From: Alphaproteobacteria bacterium
Lineage (GTDB): Bacteria > Pseudomonadota > Alphaproteobacteria > ATCC43930 > CGMCC-115725
DNA length: 10,051 nucleotides
NCBI GenBank assembly: GCA_005888515.1
Contig: VAZR01000039.1
Span: 1 to 10,051, forward strand
Direction of reading: 5' to 3'
The notes beneath the pieces were generated by a model. It worked only from the letters and a program-made list of their open reading frames with translations, ran no database searches and was not told the origin of the DNA. This document shows positions 6,197 to 10,051 of the stretch, piece by piece (position 1 is the stretch's first letter; every line of letters starts with the position of its first letter). The position numbers and the translations under genes were made by a program.

Positions 6197-7564
6197 ATGG
6201 GCCTCGAGATCGACATTGCCTGGCTGACCGTCCTGCTGTTCGGCTCCCTCGCCGTGCTGTTGGGTTTGGGTCTGCCGATGGCGTTCTGCACCGGCAGCCT
6301 TGCCGTGATCTTTCTCTACGTGTTCGGCAGCGGCGCCATCCTGAACATGATGCCGGCGCGCATCTTCCCGTTCATGACGGATTATCAGCTATCCGCCGTG
6401 CCGCTTTTTATCTTCATGGCGGCAATGCTGGAGAAGGCCGGGATCATCGAGGAGCTGTTCGACGCGGTCTATAAATGGCTTGGCGCAGTCAAGGGCGGGC
6501 TCGCCGCCGCGACGATCCTCGCCTGCACGGCGCTGGCCGCGATGGTCGGGGTGGTCGGCGCCACCGAGGTGACGATGGGCATGATCGCGCTGCCAGCGAT
6601 GCTGCGGCGCGGCTACGACCAGAAGCTGGCCTGCGGCTCCCTGTTGGCCGGCGGTACGCTCGGTATCCTGATCCCGCCCTCGGTGATGGCCATCGTCTAC
6701 GCGGTGGTCGCGCAGCAATCGCTCGGCGAATTGCTGGTCGGCTCGATCTTTCCCGGATTGTTGCTGTCGGGGCTCTACGTCACCTACGTCCTGGTGCGCT
6801 GCTACATCAACCCGCGGCTCGGCCCCGCCTTGTTGCCGGAGGAGCGGGTCAGCGGGCGCGAGAAATTGCGGCTGCTCAAGAATACGATCGCACCGATCTT
6901 TCTGATCCTGTTGGTGCTGGGGATCATCTTCGTCGGCATCGCAACACCGGTGGAGGCGGCCGGGATCGGCACCTTTGGCGCCCTGTTCGTATCGGCATTG
7001 CATCGCCGGCTGACCTGGCCGGCAATCCAGGAAGCTGCACTCGCGACGCTCAAGGCGACCGCGATGGTGATGTGGATTTTCTTCGGCGCGACGATGTTCG
7101 TCGGGTTTTTCATCGTCAAGGGCGGCCAGACCTTTGTCGCCGAGTCGATCCTCGGCATCGGCTTGGCGCCCTACGGCGTGTTGCTGCTGATGATGGTGAT
7201 CCTCTTCGTGCTCGGCATGTTTCTCGATTGGGTCGGCATCCTGCTCTTAACCGTGCCGATCTTCCTGCCGATCATGAAAAGCTTCACCTGGGGCGGGTTG
7301 CTCGGTTTCGGCGGGGTGCGGCCGGAGGATGTGCCGTTGTGGTACGGCGTCATTTTCATGGTCAACATGCAGATGGCGTTTCTCAGTCCTCCTTTCGGCT
7401 ATTCGCTGTTCTATTTGAAGAGCGTCGCGCCGCCCGAGGTCAGCATGGCGACGATCTTCCGCGCCTCGGTCAATTTCATGGCCCTGCAATGGCTCGGTGT
7501 CGGGCTGTGCATCGTATTTCCGCAAATCGTCACCTGGCTGCCCAGCCTGATCTACACCCATTAG
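6197..7564 (+). CDS. dctM: TRAP transporter large permease subunit
   Basis: A 455-residue inner-membrane protein that forms the transport path of a sodium-driven TRAP system, taking ligand from the periplasmic binding protein. Around 12 hydrophobic segments span the length. Family marks include GATEVTMGMIALPAM, the signature GGTLGILIPPSVMAIVYAV near residues 152-170, and in the second half FLDWVGILLLTVPIFLP followed by FLSPPFGYSLFYLKSVAPP. The SPPFGYSLFYL stretch and the insert before it (GLLGFGGVRPEDVPLWYG) resemble the DctM branch seen with 2-oxoacid and similar organic-acid systems; this is from memory. It starts three bases after the small-subunit stop, so translation is probably coupled. 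It is full length and unbroken, unlike its partners, so it may be an orphan channel if the other lesions are real. The symbol is the family name and does not imply dicarboxylate as substrate. Confidence 0.93.
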   Translation: MGLEIDIAWLTVLLFGSLAVLLGLGLPMAFCTGSLAVIFLYVFGSGAILNMMPARIFPFMTDYQLSAVPLFIFMAAMLEKAGIIEELFDAVYKWLGAVKGGLAAATILACTALAAMVGVVGATEVTMGMIALPAMLRRGYDQKLACGSLLAGGTLGILIPPSVMAIVYAVVAQQSLGELLVGSIFPGLLLSGLYVTYVLVRCYINPRLGPALLPEERVSGREKLRLLKNTIAPIFLILLVLGIIFVGIATPVEAAGIGTFGALFVSALHRRLTWPAIQEAALATLKATAMVMWIFFGATMFVGFFIVKGGQTFVAESILGIGLAPYGVLLLMMVILFVLGMFLDWVGILLLTVPIFLPIMKSFTWGGLLGFGGVRPEDVPLWYGVIFMVNMQMAFLSPPFGYSLFYLKSVAPPEVSMATIFRASVNFMALQWLGVGLCIVFPQIVTWLPSLIYTH

Positions 7565-7566
7565 AA

Positions 7567-7660
7567 AAACGCTTTACCGCAGAGGACGCGGAGGATAACG
7601 CGGAGGACGCAGGGCGAACATTTCTCTGCGTATCTCTGCGTCCTCCGCGGTAAAGCATTT
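7567..7660. repeat. Large inverted repeat between dctM and the second oxidoreductase
   Basis: The left arm 7567-7605 (AAACGCTTTACCGC, then GAGGACGCGGAG) pairs with the right arm 7624-7660 (CTCTGCGTCCTCCGCGGTAA, then AGCATTT) over about 36 bases with a few mismatches, around an 18-base loop. GGACGC/CGCGGAGG motifs are repeated within the left arm. It starts three bases after the dctM stop and ends six bases before the next ribosome-binding site (GGAG, 7666-7669). It could end the TRAP transcript or act as a processing site. Similar 'CCGCAGAGGACGC' palindromes occur between genes in many proteobacteria (from memory). Confidence 0.75.
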
Positions 7661-7675
7661 CTTTCGGAGCATTCA

Positions 7676-8572
7676 ATGGCAGAAGCTTTGCCGGCCCTGA
7701 GCCTTGTCGCCGTGCCGGGGCGGCGGCGGATCACCCTCGATCTGGCGCGCGAGGCCGAGCGGCGCGGCTTCTCGGGCATCTACGTACCGAGCATCTTCGG
7801 CACCGCGATCTCGCCGATCTACGCCCGCACGGTCGAGGATTTCGCGCAGAGCGCCGCCTATGTCCACGAGCTCGCCGGCGGACGCTTTCGCTTTGGCATC
7901 GGCGTCGCGCATGCGCCGAGCCATATCCGCATGGGCGTGACCCCCGGCAAGCCGCTCGCCGACATCCGCGCCTTTGTCGCGAAGTTCCGCTCCTATGACG
8001 GGCTGGGAGCCTTGCCGCCGATCATTCTCGCGGCGTTGCGCAAACGCATGGTGGCGCTGGCCGGCGAGATCGCCGAGGGGCTGGTCTTCGCCAATGGCAG
8101 CCGCTCGCACATGGCCGAGTCGCTCTCCGCGCTGCCGGCCGGGAAGCGCGCCGATCCTGGGTTTCTCGTCGCCAACATGATCCCGACCTGCATCTCGGAC
8201 GATGTCGAGGCCGCGAAAGCGGTCAACCGCCGCACGCTGACCCGCTACACGCTGTTGCCGAACTACCGCAACTACTGGAAGGAGGCCGGCTATAGCGAGG
8301 AGATGAGCGCGATCGAAGCCGCCGCCGCTGCCGGGCGCGAAGCCGAGATCCCGAGCCTGATGAGCGACCGCTGGCTCGCCGATGCGACATTGTTCGGCCG
8401 GGCCGCGCGGGTGCGCGAAGGGGTGGAGGCGTGGCGCGCCGCCGGGATCACGGCGCCGATTCTCGTGCCGTCCTCCGCCTCGGGCAACCAGCTGAAGGCG
8501 GTCGAGGAGATCTTCGCCGCGCTGATGATGCCCGACTATGCCAATCAGGACATCTCCGAGGAGCGCGCCTGA
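7676..8572 (+). CDS. Luciferase-like flavin oxidoreductase, apparently lacking an internal segment
   Basis: A 298-residue LLM-class oxidoreductase of a different branch from the 2251 gene (F420/FMN-type, cytoplasmic). It starts at ATG 7676 with GGAG six bases upstream. The family shows in AAYVHELAGGRFRFGIGVAHAP (residues about 61-82, read here in part), GKPLADIRAFV, the central LPPIILAALRKRMVALAGEIAEG and a C-terminal helix-strand region ending in VEAWRAAGITAPILVP. Where homologs have about 20 residues between strand 2 (GIYVPS) and strand 3 (FGTAI), holding a barrel helix that usually reads like a 'LALCxxLAxVT' pattern, this protein goes straight from VPSI (residues 37-40) to FGTAIS. The frame is kept, and the total length is about 20 short of what I expect. 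Removing one barrel helix should harm folding, so function is doubtful. It follows the TRAP genes on the same strand and probably shares their role. Confidence 0.85.
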   Translation: MAEALPALSLVAVPGRRRITLDLAREAERRGFSGIYVPSIFGTAISPIYARTVEDFAQSAAYVHELAGGRFRFGIGVAHAPSHIRMGVTPGKPLADIRAFVAKFRSYDGLGALPPIILAALRKRMVALAGEIAEGLVFANGSRSHMAESLSALPAGKRADPGFLVANMIPTCISDDVEAAKAVNRRTLTRYTLLPNYRNYWKEAGYSEEMSAIEAAAAAGREAEIPSLMSDRWLADATLFGRAARVREGVEAWRAAGITAPILVPSSASGNQLKAVEEIFAALMMPDYANQDISEERA

Positions 8573-8800
8573 GCGCAATCCGGCGCGGGCGGAGCAGGGC
8601 GGGGCAGGGCGGATACCGCAGCATTTTCCGCGGTCACCGGTCGTGACGTCACGACGCACGATCGGCATATTAAATAATTCTTCACCGTATTTGCCGAATC
8701 GTGCCTCCTTCTCGCGACGGTACAGCATCGATTCGCCCCTCTCAGGGTAAAGGCTGGTCGGAAAACAGTAGTTGACGATATAGGCTGTCGCCGGCAGAGG
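8573..8800. other. Intergenic stretch with an AT-richer core, no supported gene
   Basis: After the oxidoreductase stop comes a G-rich run (GGGCGGAGCAGGGCGGGGC) and a small ACCGC/GCGGT hairpin near 8615-8636. From about 8655 to 8780 the sequence is visibly less GC-rich than its surroundings. On the minus strand a frame is open from a TAG near 8803 into this region, with the ATG at 8728 reading MLYRREKEARFGKYGEELFN. Its codons (TTA, TTT, AAT) are unlike the host genes. I cannot name it; a worn fragment of foreign or lost DNA is possible. Confidence 0.3.
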
Positions 8801-8820
8801 CTAATGTTTAAGTGAGACTT

Positions 8821-8850
8821 TGGCATTTAACTGATACTCGTGGCATTTAA
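8821..8850. repeat. Direct repeat TGGCATTTAA x2, 20-base spacing
   Basis: TGGCATTTAA occurs at 8821-8830 and again at 8841-8850, exactly two helical turns apart, with a looser copy (TGGCCTATTT) at 8871. It lies about 120 bases upstream of the secreted-protein gene. It may be a regulator site or a worn end of an insertion sequence with multiple terminal repeats (IS21-like); no transposase remains here. Confidence 0.5.
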
Positions 8851-8972
8851 TCTCCCCAAGTTGAGCCGACTGGCCTATTTTTGGCTGTTGGTCGGCGAAT
8901 GCTGTGGCCAACGGTCGCGGGGCGCGATGACCGGGCGCCTGTGGAAATGACGGGGTGTTGGTGGGGGACTTC

Positions 8973-9746
8973 ATGATTGAGAACACTTTGGCTCGTTACG
9001 TCGGGAGTTCCCGACCGGGATCGATCGGGCGGCGCGTCTCCGGTGCGGTTCTGCTCGCCTGGATCGCGGTGCTTATGGCGCCGGCGGTCAATGCGGCCGA
9101 GCCGGCGCGCGACAACGTCGCCGACCGCCTCAACCATCAGCAAACAGCCGTGGCGGCGGTACCCGCGGTGCATTACGCACAACCCGGCGCCGTGGCCGAG
9201 GAGGTCGGGATCCTGTTCTTGCGCAGCGATGGCGGCGACCCGCAGCAGCTTCGCCTCGATGACCGGCTCAATCTGATCTTTATTGCGCGGCGTAATGGCG
9301 AAGGACGCGCCTATTTGAATGGCCGCGAGGTCGAGATCAACCCGGCCCTGAAGGAGAGCGCGGCGCAAATCGCCATTGCCCAGCTCGGCGAGGCGCGCGG
9401 CGGCGAGATCCCGGCGGCACAGCTGCCGGCGGCGGCCCAGGAAGCGCTGCGCCAATTCCAGGGGAGCGGCGCCGCGCCCCGCATCCTGTTTTCGCACGCG
9501 ACCAGCCGCAAAGACACCGGCTGGGTTTCCGACAAGCGCGCGGCCAAGATCCTCGCGATGGAAATCTCGGCTGCCGCCCAGCACGATCTCGTCGCGCTGG
9601 TGAAGACGGCGATGCAGATGTTCGGGCTCAAATCCGACGCGTGCGACAACTCCCTGGATTCCCGCTGCGATCAGCCCGGGGTTCGCGAGGCCTTCGCCCA
9701 GATCAAGCGCGAGGAAGCGCTGCAGCGCACCGCCGCCCGGTTCTGA
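8973..9746 (+). CDS. Secreted protein of unknown function
   Basis: I do not recognise the family. From the ATG at 8973 the product is 257 residues; a GGGGG run five bases upstream supports this start over the in-frame GTG at 8955. Residues 20-41 form a Sec-type signal peptide (basic R20-R21, hydrophobic core AVLLAWIAVLM, cleavage near VNA/A at 41-42), so it is probably periplasmic. The mature part is mixed in structure: a strand-like region with EVGILFLRSDGG and LNLIFIARRNGEGRAYLNG, then an Ala/Gln-rich helical part, then ILFSHATSRKDTGW. A C-terminal CX7C pair at about 224 and 232 (DACDNSLDSRCDQPG) could form a disulfide loop. It stands alone, bounded by noncoding DNA upstream and a hairpin downstream. 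Codon use looks native. Function is unknown. Confidence 0.75.
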   Translation: MIENTLARYVGSSRPGSIGRRVSGAVLLAWIAVLMAPAVNAAEPARDNVADRLNHQQTAVAAVPAVHYAQPGAVAEEVGILFLRSDGGDPQQLRLDDRLNLIFIARRNGEGRAYLNGREVEINPALKESAAQIAIAQLGEARGGEIPAAQLPAAAQEALRQFQGSGAAPRILFSHATSRKDTGWVSDKRAAKILAMEISAAAQHDLVALVKTAMQMFGLKSDACDNSLDSRCDQPGVREAFAQIKREEALQRTAARF

Positions 9747-9771
9747 GCGCGCTCACTCCATCCGCCCCACT

Positions 9772-9803
9772 GGGCGCGGGCCCCGGTTTCAGGGGCGGCG
9801 CCC
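9772..9803 (+). terminator. GC-rich hairpin after the secreted-protein gene
   Basis: GGGCGC (9772-9777) pairs with GCGCCC (9798-9803), and inside it GCCCC pairs with GGGGC around a GGTTTCA loop. It lies 25 bases after the stop. No T-run follows, so it may be a Rho-assisted terminator or an mRNA-end stabiliser. Confidence 0.5.
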
Positions 9804-9870
9804 GTGGTTCCGACAACTGACAAGTCCGCAGGATTCGGTCAAGGCTCTGAGCTTGCTCGATTTTCGGCAC

Positions 9871-9926
9871 GATAACAGCGGAATTAACAGACGAGATAAC
9901 AGCGGCTGAACAGCGAGATAACACGG
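9871..9926. repeat. Short tandem array of GATAACAGCGG-like units
   Basis: GATAACAGCGG at 9871, ATTAACAGACGA at about 9883, GATAACAGCGG at 9895, TGAACAGCGA at about 9907 and GATAACACGG at 9917 follow each other every 11-12 bases. The three best copies are 24 and 22 bases apart, about two helical turns. The units resemble a regulator-binding or iteron-like array. No gene lies within the remaining window on either side to show what it would control. Confidence 0.6.
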
Positions 9927-9995
9927 CGCACCGGCGTGGCGGCGTCAGGATAGCTTGATGCCGATCGAGGGTGTTCGTCCCAGGCCGAAATGCAG

Positions 9996-10018
9996 ATGCC
10001 CAGCGCGGGGCTGGGCAC
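9996..10018. repeat. Half-unit of the GATGCCC...GGGCAC palindromic repeat
   Basis: TGCCCAGC (9997-10004) pairs perfectly with GCTGGGCA (10010-10017) around a 5-base loop. Its layout, GATGCCC-RGC-loop-GCYGGGCAC, matches the right half of the element at 5040-5062, so it is probably another member of that family. A 12-base palindrome CAATCCGGATTG follows at 10031-10042. Confidence 0.6.
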
Positions 10019-10051
10019 GGTGCAACCGATCAATCCGGATTGTGCCTAACC

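Larger units (their letters stand above)
9804..10051. other. Noncoding end of the window
   Basis: Apart from the GATAACA array and the two small palindromes, I see no gene, RNA gene or convincing promoter in this stretch. Short frames on both strands lack a ribosome-binding site and any family resemblance. Confidence 0.5.

Noticed and set aside
6475..7653. Alternative plus-strand frame of 392 residues within dctM
   Set aside because: Arg/Asp-rich composition typical of an out-of-frame reading of a membrane protein gene; dctM in the other frame is unambiguous.
7673..8728. Minus-strand frame of 351 residues opposite the second oxidoreductase
   Set aside because: Apart from its first ~30 residues in the AT-richer gap, it is an Arg/Gly-rich antisense shadow of a recognised gene.
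9871..9926. CRISPR-like interpretation of the GATAACA array
   Set aside because: Units are 11-12 bases with no spacers of suitable length and no cas genes.
1..10051. tRNA, rRNA or riboswitch genes
   Set aside because: No cloverleaf, rRNA core sequence or known riboswitch pattern was recognised by eye on either strand.

Overview
The window is GC-rich bacterial chromosome. Protein families and intergenic repeats suggest an alphaproteobacterium of the Hyphomicrobiales, probably near Bradyrhizobium, Rhodopseudomonas or Xanthobacteraceae. The pointers are the palindromic 'CCTTCGAGACGC ... GCTCCTCAGGATGA' units at 2014-2170, the 'GATGCCCGG ... CCGGGCAC' element at 4976-5064, and a TRAP small subunit with a TM2-like N-terminal extension. 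The assignment is from memory of such repeats; no search was run.

Layout. (1) 1-1959, minus strand: a likely two-gene unit. A membrane protein with a periplasmic tail of 26-residue CX11C repeats (1138-1959) lies upstream of an MFS drug:H+ antiporter-type exporter (1-1113, C-terminus beyond the window). (2) 1960-2250: divergent intergenic region holding a composite palindromic repeat. (3) 2251-3456, plus: an intact luciferase-like flavin monooxygenase. (4) 3457-3842: a terminator-like inverted repeat, then a rearrangement scar. The scar joins the last ~39 codons of an L-lactate permease (minus) to a diverged second copy of the monooxygenase's 3' end (plus). (5) 3843-7564, plus: a TRAP transporter set. 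The binding protein is frameshifted and lacks an inferred ~28 residues, the small subunit is frameshifted, and the large subunit is intact. (6) 7676-8572, plus: a second luciferase-like oxidoreductase that appears to lack one in-frame segment of its barrel. (7) 8573-8972: noncoding, with a short AT-richer stretch and a direct repeat. (8) 8973-9746, plus: a secreted protein of unknown function. (9) 9747-10051: noncoding, with a GC hairpin, a GATAACAGCGG-like tandem array and a small palindrome related to the 4976 element.

Function. The central block looks like an uptake-plus-oxidation locus: a TRAP transporter for an organic acid-like solute flanked by two flavin oxidoreductases. As read, three of its five genes are damaged and a scar sits in the middle. 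Either the locus is decaying or the assembly has indel errors here; the scar and the multi-residue losses favour real decay, while the single-base shift in the small subunit could be an error. I do not see a clear new defence or mobile system. The most novel-looking items are the CX11C-repeat membrane protein, the lactate permease/monooxygenase scar and the GATAACA array.
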